Shown piece by piece: positions 1 to 11,319 of a stretch of 64,000 nucleotides of DNA. Every line of letters starts with the position of its first letter. Positions within the stretch are counted from its first letter, which is position 1. Source of the DNA: Codonopsis lanceolata (Eukaryota > Streptophyta > Magnoliopsida > Asterales > Campanulaceae); the NCBI GenBank assembly GCA_013146195.2, contig CM028381.1, forward strand, positions 93,017,255 to 93,081,254. The letters run 5' to 3'. The notes below the pieces were generated by a model that made no database searches, had not been told where the DNA came from, and saw nothing but the letters and a program-made list of their open reading frames with translations. Made by a program: the position numbers and the translations under genes.

Positions 1-30
1 TACTAGAGACTTACTTTATTATATTATATA

Positions 31-745
31 CTACTTCGTCCGTTGAAGAGAAATGTTTTGATTTTTGAGTAGATCTCCTGTAAGACCGTCTTATAGATCT
101 TAATTCGTAAGATGGAGTTTCACTCTCTCACAGCTCGACCCACCAACACACGGGTGGGTGGGTAAAGAGGATCTGTCTTACAAAAATTACCCGTTAGACC
201 ATCTTACCTAAGTATTTTCTTTGATGATTATGATGAATTTGACTAATTTTTAGATAGATATGTACTCCAGAACTTATAAGTTTTTGAAATTACACTAAAA
301 TACTAAATTCGGCGTGTTTATATATTTTAAAAAAAAATTAAAGCAACGTCAAATATCCATGACTGAATATTTTTTGTCCAAACGTTATCGGGATTGAACG
401 TTGACCGCGTCAACTCAAAGATTGCAAGTTCACAATCTGTACCTTATGTTTATGGAAATATATAAAAGTAAATACACATTAAAAAATATTACTATTTTCT
501 TTGTTCCTAAATTATTATATGGTCTTAGTTTTTGAGTCAAACTGAGTGTTTTTCAAATGAAAAAATTGGCGTATCGTAATACTTCTAAAGTATAATGAAT
601 TACGTGTGTGTATGATTTTGAATAAAATAACAAAATATATATGCCCAAATTTTATTTGAAAAATACTTAGTTTGACTCAAAAAGTCAAACCAAACTTATT
701 CAGAAACTGAGGGAGAAATACTACGAATTATGTATTCTATATGTG
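31..745. repeat. Duplicated block, copy 1 (partner at 39281-40360)
   Basis: This AT-rich block aligns by eye along its length with 39281-40360. Shared landmarks are the opening 'tccgttgaa...gaaatg', 'gatagatatgta', 'aagtttttgaaatta', 'aaatatccatg', 'gattgaac', 'gcaagttcacaat' and 'gtatgattttgaataaaat'. Copy 1 has its own insertion at about 74-215. It lacks the two MITEs present in copy 2, so it preserves the empty site for one of them at 445-453. No coding sequence is visible. It could be a segmental duplication or two copies of a non-coding transposon. Confidence 0.7.
491..722. mobile_element. Palindromic Stowaway-like MITE
   Basis: The left end (ttgttcctaaattatt) and the reverse complement of the right end (ctccctcagtttctgaa) resemble each other. 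The inner arms 'gagtcaaactgagtgttttt' and 'aaatacttagtttgactc' are clear inverted repeats. A related palindrome lies at about 40078-40340 in the partner block. The CTCCCTC terminal motif and flanking TA are typical of Stowaway (Tc1/mariner) MITEs. Exact ends are uncertain. Confidence 0.55.
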
Positions 746-896
746 ACAAATGTTCTTTCATACCTTGTGAACAACTTGTCTTTGAGTGATTTTCTTTTCT
801 TTGTAAAGAATATATAGAATAAGACTATTATTGAGTATTTTCTCTCTATATTTAACGATGTATATAAGTTGTGTTTTCTGTGTATCATCTTGTTGT

Positions 897-1642
897 CAAT
901 GTTCTTAATGTTGCTAGACGGTTACTAGGCGCAAGACCGGGACCTAGCGTCTATGGAGCTTAGGCAAAGCCTAGAAGTAAGGTATATAATTATAGTAGAT
1001 TTCAATATTTTTAACACTACATGAGTAACAAGTATTAAAACCTTCACATGTACAGATAATAAATAACACCTAATAATCTAAAAATTTTAAAATAATAATT
1101 ATATTACAATGTACCAAATAATATTTTTTTAACTAAATAATTTAATTTCACTTTAAAATTTAAATTTCAAAACAACATAATAAAAGTCAATAAGTCATTA
1201 CACAACCATATAGATCCATTAACAAATTACATAAAGTGCAATCCCAAGAGAATATGAGTATAAAAAAGAAGAATTTGACTCCAAGTTAGATAAGAACATA
1301 GAAGACAAACGTGAGGGGCTAATTAGAAAATAAGGATGAATTGTCTAGTAATTAATAAGTGGAGTAAAAGTTAAAGACGGTACAAAAATGGCCTAGTGAC
1401 AATAGACCATATCGCCTACTCTAGGATTATAGGGTCTTAAATTGAAACCCTTTACGGCCTATCACTCATCAAAGACATAGCCAAGACAACATGACTTTAT
1501 GCATGCAGCGCCTAGGATGATCCTAGCCAACTAGGCAACAAATTTCTCCTGAACGATTTTTTTAGTCGATTTGAGGGTAGTCGCGACTTTGGAGAATCAC
1601 CTAGCGTCTAGGTGGCCACCTTGGGCGTGTCTTAGAATACTT
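897..1642. mobile_element. Non-autonomous hAT-like element with 8-bp TSD
   Basis: The element is 746 bp and flanked by CTTGTTGT at 889-896 and 1643-1650, the 8-bp TSD expected of hAT elements. Subterminal regions at both ends carry GC-rich CTAGGCG/CCTAGCGTCTA motifs in inverted orientation inside AT-rich DNA. The ends (CAATGTTCTTAATG and the complement AAGTATTCTAAGAC) are loosely inverted. No transposase ORF is visible, so it must depend on another element for movement. Confidence 0.6.
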
Positions 1643-1650
1643 CTTGTTGT

Positions 1651-2106
1651 ATGTTGTAAATGTGTATTGTGTGTGTTCCTTTAGAAAGAAAACGAGAAAG
1701 AGTGAGTGAGAGAGAGATCTTTTATATAAGCAAACGATGAGAAAACTAGCTCTTATGTAAAGACTCTTATTTTGCGACAAGGAAATTCAAAACTTGTGGG
1801 CTCATTTACGAATAGATTTAAGGAATTAAAATAAAATCGGGGTTGTCTTATTTAAGAAGACAAACCTCCTTAGGGACTAGCTGGTTGCATTTGCCTTCTA
1901 GTTAAGGAATCACCTTAATCTTGGCTTCAATTAGGTTACCACCAACAATGGAACGTGATACTCTAGTTTAAACTCTAAGTAGACAGCCGACCTAAAACGA
2001 TCCAAGAATACATTCAAGGTAACAGATAATTCTAACATTCACATCAAAACATATTTGAGATCAGGTAAATATTAGAAAGTGCATACTAACTTATCTCGTT
2101 TTGAGA
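1651..2106. other. Intergenic stretch, no gene seen
   Basis: No ORF of note, RNA gene or clear repeat is recognised here. There is a short GA-rich run near 1695-1720. Confidence 0.5.
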
Positions 2107-2177
2107 TACTCCCTCTATTCCACCCAAATAGTCTACATTTGAAAAATCTAATTATTAAAGGGATATATTAATGTTAA
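2107..2177. mobile_element. MITE end cut by an LTR insertion
   Basis: The motif 'actccctctattccaccca' is a typical Stowaway-like terminus. The sequence stops at 2178, where the LTR of element A begins, and the matching other half is not found beside any LTR in the window. Confidence 0.4.
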
Positions 2178-2854
2178 TGTATTCGGCTCAAACCCGGTCA
2201 TGAGTAAAGCACAAGCGATCACCACGTGCCAGTCACTAGTTTGATTAGCAGAGGATTTATCCGCCTAACGGACAGAGTTAGCAAGGTACCCGAGTAGAGA
2301 GCCAGATATATCTCGTCCAAGCCTGGCCGAGCACAGGCCTTGCCTGCCCGACCAGGGGACCTTGCCTGGGAATTACACTTATCATCATCAGATTTGAGTC
2401 ATGCAGCCGGGCAGAGCCATGCTCGCCCGGGTAAACATTGAGTAAGGAATCTCAGAGACTTGCTCTCCAAGACAGGTCAAAAGTTTCTTTATCGGAGCAG
2501 AGCACTTTTCATATATGCTTTGACTTTCTCACTGTCATGCTTATAATTTAGGATTTTCCTCCTAAACCTACTAGGTAACTATGGAATTGAATCCCAAAAG
2601 GATTCTATGACATTGAAGGCCTATAAATACCCCTTCATAAACCCTAAATAACTTACGTACACTCTTTATAGACTCAAACCTCTGTCAAATTACTTTTTGA
2701 CTCACGTTGGAGTGGTTTTGCAAGGCCAAGCATTGCATTCCTACTAAGGTGCTTTTCGTGTTCTTAGACAGGTTGCGAAGAGATCCTATCCATACGATGA
2801 AGCCCAGATATTATACGCAATAATTGAACGGCCCAAGGCTGATTTTGTGCATCA
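2178..2854 (+). mobile_element. 5' LTR of Tat-like Ty3/gypsy element A
   Basis: The LTR runs from TGTATTCGGC to GTGCATCA and is about 677 bp. It has a TATAAATA box at 2622-2629 on the plus strand. It is followed at once by a primer-binding-type segment and then gag. Its architecture matches the LTRs at 34109-34718 and 57903-58526: a CACGTGCC motif, a TATA box about 150-250 bp before the end, and a GCATCA end. The sequence itself is clearly diverged from them, so they are relatives rather than a proven pair. Confidence 0.75.
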
Positions 2855-2885
2855 TTAGTTTGGTTCTGTTGCCAGGAAACTCAGC
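2855..2885 (+). other. Primer-binding-site region of element A
   Basis: Directly after the LTR lies 'ttagtttggttctgttgcca', followed by 'ggaaactcag'. The layout (LTR, short spacer, TGGTTCTGTTGCC) is that of a plant gypsy tRNA primer site. The tRNA was not assigned. Confidence 0.5.
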
Positions 2886-2943
2886 TTTAAAGCTTTTTCA
2901 TCTGTTTTTTTTCGGTTGTTTTCCGACAAGCAATATCACAACA

Positions 2944-5530
2944 ATGGCTGGTAAGGGTAGCAAACATCACGCCACTACTAGCAAGCACTAGGCTGCTAGC
3001 CAGCCGACTGGAACCGGCCACTACCCGCTGCACCCGGTGATATGCCACCGAAGGCACCCCAATAGGGAATGCAAACGAGGAATCAGAGGATGGCTGCTTG
3101 GCGTGCAACTCATGGTGATGTCGTTCCATATGTTGGAGAATAGTCTTCCCACCATGCTAGTCAGAGCCAATCAAGTCGATGGGATGCTCATGAAGTAATC
3201 AATGAGCAACAGGCTCGCGTCCATGATATGAGGAATCAACTTAATCGACAACAAGAATATGGTCAGGGTAGCCAGGCGGCTCCACCCGGGTTAACTAATA
3301 AGCAACAAACTACTGCCTTACAAGTCCAAGCTGACTATTATAACAACATGTACAAGCTCAATTAACAACTACTCGCTTTGGGCCAGGCCCCGGTGCTAGT
3401 TGTTGAGTTCACGCTACCTGCTCATAGTAATTCTATGACTGTTGATGGTGGTCATGCCTCACAATAGCTACCCGTTCTAAGCAGACGACTTCCATCTGTC
3501 GTTCAAATACCATCGGATCGAGAGGCTCACGAGCAAAAGGTAAATGATCAGGTGGAAAACCGGAACAGCCGCCATAATCCGCCCATCATCATCATCATCA
3601 TCACGGACAAGAGTGTCATGCCCGCGCGGAGGAGCATAATTGTAGCACAGCTCGTGAGTATGCCGAGGCAGAGGAGCAACGACCAAGGCACAGAGCTCGA
3701 GTCGAGCAGGAGGTTGAAGGCTACTATGATCCAACCTACTATCCCACTACGGCCAGGTATTCCGCCTTAGAGATCGAGAACGCGTCACCCGCGTAAGGAG
3801 TAACCTTCCCACAGTTCGAAAAATACTTCGGAAAGACGCGGGCAAACCATTGGCTCAGTTCATTTTAGATGGTCACGGACCTCGAAACTCTTAAGATGAG
3901 AGCTTTCGAGTGTGCTCTCTAAGGCAAGGCGCAAGCATGACTGGGGAGAGTTCCTCACGTATCAATTGGCAACTGGGAAGAGCTCAAGAAGAGCTTTTTA
4001 GACGAGTTTAGCACGGCATGGCCTACGCCCAAAAATAGGTTTGACCTCCGCAAGATCAAACAATGCGACTACGAATCCTACAACAGCTACCTCAAGTGGT
4101 TCATGGAGATGCTCGAGCAGTGAGAGCAACGAGTAACCCAAAAATCACTTTCTGCTATCTGAACAACATGAGGTCAGGACCATTAAAAACTATATTGACG
4201 ATGAACCCCGGTGCCTCAAAAGTGGAATTATTGGCCAACTTGCACCTGTTCTGCTCAACGGAGAATACCAAGGGTGATAAGCCCAAGGGAAAAGACAAGA
4301 CTTAGGATATCTAGGCCACGCAAACTGACCAAAGCCAGTAGGGAAACAATCATTCGCATCGAGATAGAAATCGAACCTCCACTCCCGGGTAGAGACTCAG
4401 AGAATCACGGTTCACCCCCTGAATACTACTCGAGAGGAAATCATGTTCCAAGTCGGCGATGCTATACTTGTCACATACCCACTCGATCCTGAATTCGCTT
4501 ACACCAGGGACAACTCCAAGTATTGAGATTATCACCACGGCCACGGTCATGACACATAGAGCTGCAAAGTGTTGAAGCGTGAAATTCAAAAGCTGATTAA
4601 CGTGGGCAAGCTTGATCATTTCAAGAAGAACCAGGGAGCGGGCAATGATGCTGAGAATGATCGCCGAACAAGACCCGATCGGGGAAGAGGCGGCCTGGCC
4701 CCTTAGATTTAAGGGGTCGTGAATGTCATCCAAGAAGAGATCCTATCCAATACTCAGCTCGGCAGACACATCTACTCTCTATCAAAGGTGATCAACGCCC
4801 CAGCAGTTCAGCGGGCAGGAGAGCAGAACATTTTCTTCACTCACAGCAAACTGGCAAGCACGCCATTGGCTTTCGAGCAACCACTGGTAATTTCTTACCT
4901 CATAAACAACTAGCAGGTGCACACGGTGCTAATAGACACAGGGGCGTGCAGAGATATTATCTAGGAGCTGTCAGATACCCACCTAAAGCTATACTCGGGA
5001 AAGCTTGAAGGTTTCACCAACCATCAAGTAAGCGTCAAAAGGACAGTCGAGCTGAAAGTCTTCATGGGGGATGGCGCTCAGACACGGACAAAGATGATCA
5101 CATTACAGGTGATCGATCTGAAATCCACATACAACTACATTATAGGCGCCCCGACCATGTCAAAATTCCAGATGGTCGCCTCCATCCCCCATCAAAAGGC
5201 CAAGTTCTACACGGACAGCGGGTTGGAATTCTCAACAACAAGCCCCGAGTTATATGGGAGTATGTCCAAAATTCCCAGAAAAAGAAATAGAAGCTTACTG
5301 TTTCCACTCCCGAGCAAGCGATCACAGTCTCCAAAAAAGAGACATCATACAACACTACTACAGTCCCAGTCACCATCAACACCATTGAGTTCAAAGAGTC
5401 TTCAGGAACAGCTGATCTCATGGAGATCAACGAGGCTGAGCAAGCTCCACTAACAACGATCCCTACGCCCAAGGTCAGGCATCCCCCCGCGCAGGCTATC
5501 GAGCTGGAAACTATGCAAGTTCGAGATGAA
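2944..5530 (+). pseudogene. Degenerate gag-protease of element A
   Basis: Gag would form the particle and the aspartic protease would cut the polyprotein. The first ATG is at 2944. Gag homology is clear at about 3780-4140, with residues such as TFPQFEKYFGKT, NWEELKKSFLDEFS and the retrotransposon-gag spacing. The protease follows at about 4860-5450 and keeps VLIDTGA, the catalytic DTGA motif, and YNYIIGAPTMSKF, the flap/GAP region typical of Tat and other gypsy proteases. Many in-frame stops and frameshifts break the frame. The reading is cut at 5535 by a solo LTR and resumes at 17554 with the pol region, so this is the 5' half of one dead element. Confidence 0.8.
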
Positions 5531-8077
5531 CCCCATGTGGCGACCCGACCCGGGCCCGAGGTGGAACCACGGGTCGGACCGCCCAAATAGGAGGGAAACA
5601 AGTAAACACATAAACATGCAAGGACTCAATTTACGAAAATGACGTGACGCAACATTAGAGACGTAACACGCCTCGGCACCAAAGGGCTGAAATTTTTAAA
5701 ACTTTTCAACCTGATATAACAGTTAAGCAATTAAACCAAATCATCGGTGACACTACATGCCGGAACCCAAGCTAGCAGTTTATGGACAAGAATTAAATAA
5801 GAGCTAATAGGATGCTCAGCGGAAGACTTATACGTAGTGAACTAATTAACATGATAACCAAAGCTCGGCTTACACATTGCCAGCATCAAATGGATTACAA
5901 GTACTACAAGTGATAATACTACAAGTAGTTAACTAAAATAAACAAGTACAAGTTCTAGCACATTCTCAAGCATAGTCTAAATGACTTGCTTTAAAACCCG
6001 ACGTCCTTGCAAATTACAAAAAAAAAAGGAAGAGGACATCTAAACCACCTCTTCAACTGCAACGGCGGACCAAAATAGGAACAAGGGAACACGAACACCA
6101 CAAGCCTCAACGAGAAGGACATGCTTTGCTAAGATCTAAAGCAATAAAGGGGAATGGGTAAGTCATAAAGACTTGTAAGCTATCAATCATGCATGTCATG
6201 GCAATATGCAACATACAAGGCAAGATATTGTCACATAAGCATATAGAACATATATCCAAGATGCACATTGTTTCACATAGGTGCTCATAATTAAATCACA
6301 TAGGATAAGGATATATGGAGAGCCGGGCCACTACGTAGTTCCTACATACTAGCGTTATCTGGAATGTGAGGTGTCAGATGATTGTGAGTACATCGACCTT
6401 CTGAGAAGATGCCAGGATAGACACACCAATGATGCTCTAATGGTTACAGCAAAGGGGCTACTTCCCCACTGTGGCCATAGTGGAGGCGTGTGTGTACAAG
6501 GACAGGTATGCCAGCTGGACTCATGCAAATGACAAGTAGTGTTTACTTAACAAATTCTCAAGTAGTGAACGAGGTCGACAAGAGCGATCTCGTTCATGAC
6601 AAGTAAATTATTCTCATCAATAATCAAGTAGGATTGAGTTCGACAAGAGCGAACTCAACATGTCAAATAGGCATTATATTATATGACATCTAAAATCAAG
6701 CATGGTAATCAATCCAAATTCAAGAGTCTAGAATTATTATTCTTAGTGAAACGTATTTAGAATGTCGTAGGGATTGATCATTGAGCCGGTATTGTTCAAT
6801 GACTCACTAAAATGGACTCCGTTGAGTCGTCTCTATAAATTCATCCAATAGAGTTTAAATGCTAAATGCATTCTAAACCCTTTTCTAAGTTCTCGTATAG
6901 GGTAGACTAGGCCATTAATCCAAATAACAACCATAGTCAAGAATTATCATCAATTCATAATTTATGGAACCTTAGAATCATAATTTCTAAAAGTTGTCAA
7001 AAGTCATAAGTCCAAGAACAATAGTTATTCCAAAGGGGGCATAGAACACTTTTAATTCTAGGCTTAGGACCAAATCAATAAGATGAACAATTCATAGTTT
7101 ATGGAACCCTAGAATCACTATCTCTAAGAGTTGTCAAAAGTCATTAGTCCAAGAATAATAGTTATTCTAAATGAGGCATAAAACACTTTTAATTCTAGGC
7201 TTAGGATTAAATCAACAAGATGAACATATCATTCAAAAATCTCATAACCTCAAATCATCATCGACATGGCATAGGCATGGTAGGAGCATGAGAATCATAA
7301 AAAGAGGGGGGATAGCATGGCATTTCTAGCATACATCCTAAGGGGAATCAATAGCTTACCTTACACCAAGGAAAACGATGAAATGAACACAAACTAATCA
7401 GATGGAATCGTGCTCCTTGTCGATAGCTTCATTTTGGTGGTCTCGGTTTGGCAATCGGAGTTCGGGAGCTCAAGTTATGGAGGTGTAGACACCCCAATTT
7501 CGTACCCCTGATACGTAACTCTGGCATGCGATATCAAGAACTGTTTAAAATTAACAAATGTCAAGTTACAGGGTTGAAAATACAAAAGGAAAAAGTATGA
7601 TGCATGAACAGTGAACTGCAGGGGAGGAAAGTGTCAAAAATCAAAGTTGAATAGTGGCATGGGTGCCGCACCAAGGGCTGTGGGTGCCGCACCGAAGGGG
7701 GCTTTAGGCCGCGCCAGGAATGCTACTATAGCATGTCGACTTAACGCATTGTACAATCTGTAAAGGCTGCGGTACAATCCACTGATACCGGCTGAAGAAA
7801 TGAAAGAATTCCGGATGAATCCCTCTCTCCAACTATAAATAAGAGGCCCCGGCTCCTCATTTCAGTGTTCAGAAATATCGCAATGAAGCGCTGAAGAATT
7901 CTTCTGCGTTCCTTCGAAGCGAGTAGTTACGAGAGATGTGAGATAGATGAGTGAAGCCCACTAAAGTCTCCAAACCCCGTCCAAACTCCGCCAAAATAAA
8001 TATCCACCGGTTATAAGTGATCCCTAGCCTAGTTGTTCGGTATCCACCTCACTTCCCCAGCTCAAAAATCCCAAAGT

Positions 8078-8257
8078 AAGCCGTTACTCTGCCCGAGTAA
8101 TGAGCTGAAAAACCAAAAAACTAAGCCGTTATTCCGCCCAACCAAAAAGGCCAAAACCAACCAAAATAAGCTGTCACTCTACCCGAGTAGACAAGCCAAA
8201 ACTACCATATATAAGCCGTCACTCTGCCCAAACCACTTCAACAACAAGCAATAAAAG
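8078..8257 (+). repeat. 45-bp x 4 leader array in B1 5' LTR
   Basis: Units begin at 8078, 8123, 8168 and 8213, so the period is exactly 45 bp. Each unit opens with AAGCYGTYAYTCYRCCC. Unit 1 can fold as TTACTC-TGCCC-GAGTAA. The array lies about 240 bp after the TATA box, so it should be in the transcribed leader. The overlapping 73-codon frame has 15-residue repeats but no ATG. Confidence 0.9.
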
Positions 8258-8638
8258 CCTCCCTCTCCCGAGAAGGACAGAGCGAGCACACCCCGCTCTA
8301 AAAGGTAAAAACCTTTAAGGGCATTATTTTAGTTATTTATTTACTTTTCAGTTCGTTTATTATTCAAAGTTGTTATTTAAATCCGGCCCAATGTAGTCCT
8401 TATAAGCCGTTGTGCTGGCCGGATTAGATTAGGAAATATTATGTAAAAGAGCCGTTATAATGGCCAAATATTTTTAAATGCATTTGTAATTATTGTAAGG
8501 AAACAGCTGCAAGTCTGTAAATAATGTAGCCGCGGATGTATTTGTTTTATTTTCCTGTCCTTTAATGTTTTATTTATCTGCTAAATAAATATAACAATAA
8601 GCATACTTCAGCCAAAAACTATTTTGAGACCGAAAGGG

Positions 8639-8669
8639 CGAGTTGGGTGCCTAGCACCTTCCCAACTCG
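8639..8669 (+). other. U5 hairpin in B1 5' LTR
   Basis: CGAGTTGGG and CCCAACTCG form a 9-bp stem enclosing TGC-CTA-GCA pairing, just after GACCGAAAGGG. Equivalent hairpins are at 26489-26519 and 31556-31586. A diverged one at about 21192-21221 keeps pairing through G-U pairs. The 3' LTR of B1 has lost it by deletion. Confidence 0.8.
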
Positions 8670-9049
8670 TAACTTAGCCTCCGAACCCGCTTTTTATCTC
8701 TGGTTTTCTTTTTCTGGTTTTTCTTTATTTTTTGCCTTAAAATAAAGATGGCAACTCTAAAACTTTTTGGATTCAGTGGGGCCTCGCAACACTCCTTCTT
8801 TGCACTTTTCCGTTCTCCCCTAAAAAAGGGAGAATGAGAATGGAAGGGTGATGTATTCCCATATCCTGGTATCCCCTAAAAAGGGATAACTTGATACGGG
8901 AAACCCAAAGCTCCCATAGTGATCTGAAATGGGCCATAAGGTTATTTTTATAATAAAATCCACTAAAGGCAACCGAGGCGCATTCCAACGCGCTAACATA
9001 TACAGCACTCCTCTCGCACTTTTGATATCCTGGTATCCCCTAAACAAGG

Positions 9050-9773
9050 TATGCTTGTTGTATTAATTTATGCATTTGAATATTGCGTTCCTATACATCC
9101 GTGCCTATATTTGTGGATATGATCTTCCATCTTGCAGCAGTTTCGTTCCGATAACTGTTACAGGTGTATTTAAAAAATATTATTAAAAAAATCAAAAAAA
9201 ATATTATATATGTTGCAATAAAATTCCGGGCAGCACAATAAAAGGGACGGGGCTTTATTTTAAATATTGTTTTATTCTTGGGTCTGTATTATTTCTTTCT
9301 GTTCATTTTTCTTTTTTTTTTATTACTATTCTGTACATTTGCACATATTTGCATTCATTCTGTCATTTTATTTTGGGGACATAAGACCAATTTGTAATTA
9401 ATAGGGATATATAGTTTCCCCACTTTTCTTTATATTTCTTAATGTGGTGTGCTTGCTTGCTTGCACTCAAATTAAAAAGTCGAGAAAATCCACACATAAC
9501 AGCAAGACAGACCATATTTGTTTTATTTTTTCTGTTTATATATCTGTAAATAAATAAAGATTTATTGCTTTTTAGATACCGCACACACGCACATATATAT
9601 AGCTATATTCCGAACTGTTACCCTACACCATGGCCAGCCTACCCCCTGCATAAGCCAACGCTAGAATGCATGTAGATTCTCAGGACACTTCATGGACCGA
9701 CCGGTTTTTGCATCTCTGAATTGTGAGTCAGCCCCTGTCAAAAAATATATATATATAAAAAAAAAGGAAAGGC

Positions 9774-9857
<84 letters not shown>

Positions 9858-10228
9858 CAGGGGCTGATTTATTATTCTTTGATGCTCGACCTAGACCATT
9901 TCGAATGGTGGATCTCGGAAAGAGTATAGGCCATTCGCCTGGGATCAGTCCGATCTTGGGGAGTCGAAAGGCAGGTGGAATACGTTGGTCCTATACTCTG
10001 GAGAAAGAATCCACTGTTCCAGGAAAAGTCCTGAGATCGTCAAAATAAAGCAGGTGCTTATCCGGTCAACTGTAGGGAACAATTAAATAATAATAAAAGA
10101 TACTAATAAAGGCACGCTGTACTCCAAATCCAAAAAGCCTTCAGCCAACCTCTTGATACCTCCATAATCCATTTTCCTCAAAAAGAAACCTGACCCAAAT
10201 TTGGAAAGGCAGAAATAGTACTGGCCGG
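9050..10228. other. B1 internal AT-rich DNA, no gene
   Basis: Between the 5' LTR and the gag-like ORF lies low-complexity DNA, including an (AT)n microsatellite of about 65 bp at 9791-9855. A non-repetitive stretch at about 9880-10060 has no recognisable coding potential. Confidence 0.6.
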
Positions 10229-10355
10229 TTGATACGGGAAATAAGTGCAGAAATCAGAACAGAGGGTATCACTATCATATCAGACAAGGGCAAAATCAGT
10301 ACAGAGAATACAGATCCGAGCAGTATGGCAGCAGAAAGTGAGGTAATCTCTTCCC

Positions 10356-10913
10356 ATGCAGTCCCCCAAAAAAGCATCAACCTTCCATGTTCCTCAAAAT
10401 CCAATTTCCCAGCCAAACACCAACCCACCAAATACCTATTATTACCAAAATTTTAACCCTTTTTCATCATACCCTCCTTATCCAACCCAATATCCATATC
10501 CAGCCCAGTATCCATATCCTGCCCAATATCCTTATCCTACCCAATATCCTTATCCAGCCCAGTATCCCCATCCTGCCCAATATCCCCATCCTGCCCAATA
10601 TCCTTATCCTACCCAATATCCTTATCCAGCCCAATATCCCTATCCTACCCAATATCCATATCCAGTCCAAAATCCTTATCCAGCCCAAAATCCTTACCAG
10701 ATACCGCAGCCAGAAATTAACCCAGCCTTCCCTAATCCTACCAGCATATACCAAAACCCAACTCTCCCGCCCGCCAAAATGGAGGCTGACATCGAAAATT
10801 TGAAAGCCATGGTGCTCAAAATTATAAACCAAGAAGTTTCTAATGAAAATTTGGGGGACAGCTTCCTGGGTATGATGGATGAAGGCACTTATTATAAAAG
10901 AGCTCCCTGTTGA
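10356..10913 (+). pseudogene. Gag-like Pro/Tyr-rich ORF of B1
   Basis: The 185-codon frame has three parts: an N-terminal segment rich in N, P and Q, a run of twelve hexapeptides of the form PY/H-P-A/T-Q-Y, and a C-terminal segment with acidic and hydrophobic residues (MEADIENLKAMVLKII). Tat-lineage gag proteins often begin with such Pro/Gln-rich tracts, and the position between LTR and pol fits gag. The capsid core is missing and the frame stops early, so it cannot be functional gag. The assignment rests on position and composition, not on a conserved domain. Confidence 0.55.
10484..10700 (+). repeat. 18-bp coding minisatellite, about 12 copies
   Basis: The unit resembles CCTTATCCAGCCCAATAT and encodes PYPAQY. 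Third-position and Pro-Ala/Thr changes vary between units, but the 18-bp phase is strictly kept. It lies inside the gag-like ORF. Confidence 0.9.
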
Positions 10914-11319
10914 GTTTGAGTCTATTTCTAATAAGCCTCTGCAGAACTAGTATACTACGATCGGCCCACTTTTGATACCCGCAGATATGATGGACTACTT
11001 CGGATATATTACCCATATTCCTTTCCCTAGCCTTACGGATTCGTCATCTACCGATCCGCTACCTAAAATTGAGGATCTCAAACACCAGGTCCTCAATAAT
11101 GTAATACACCATGTACGGTGTGCTTTTAATAATAATCTAAATGTCTTTACTTATTTCTTAGTTGCACCTACATTAAAAGACACATTAAATAATTATAATG
11201 ATGAGTCGTTTAAAAGGACCCAAAAGATTAAAAAAAATGTTTGCTTGAGCTTGTAACGTCAGTAGAGCCAGGGAAAACATCATTCAGCAACTGAAGACTG
11301 ATCCACTATCAATCTGGGG

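Larger units (their letters stand above)
7484..9049 (+). mobile_element. 5' LTR of B1
   Basis: It begins TGTAGACACC, with TATAAATA at 7834-7841. It contains the 45-bp leader array and the U5 hairpin. Compared with the full-length LTR at 30389-32218 it loses the 3' end after 'taaacaag' near 9049, and the terminal CCCGGGAACCTCACA is absent. Confidence 0.75.

Noticed and set aside
10484..10700. CRISPR-like array
   Set aside because: Contiguous 18-bp units without unique spacers inside a coding frame, in a plant genome.
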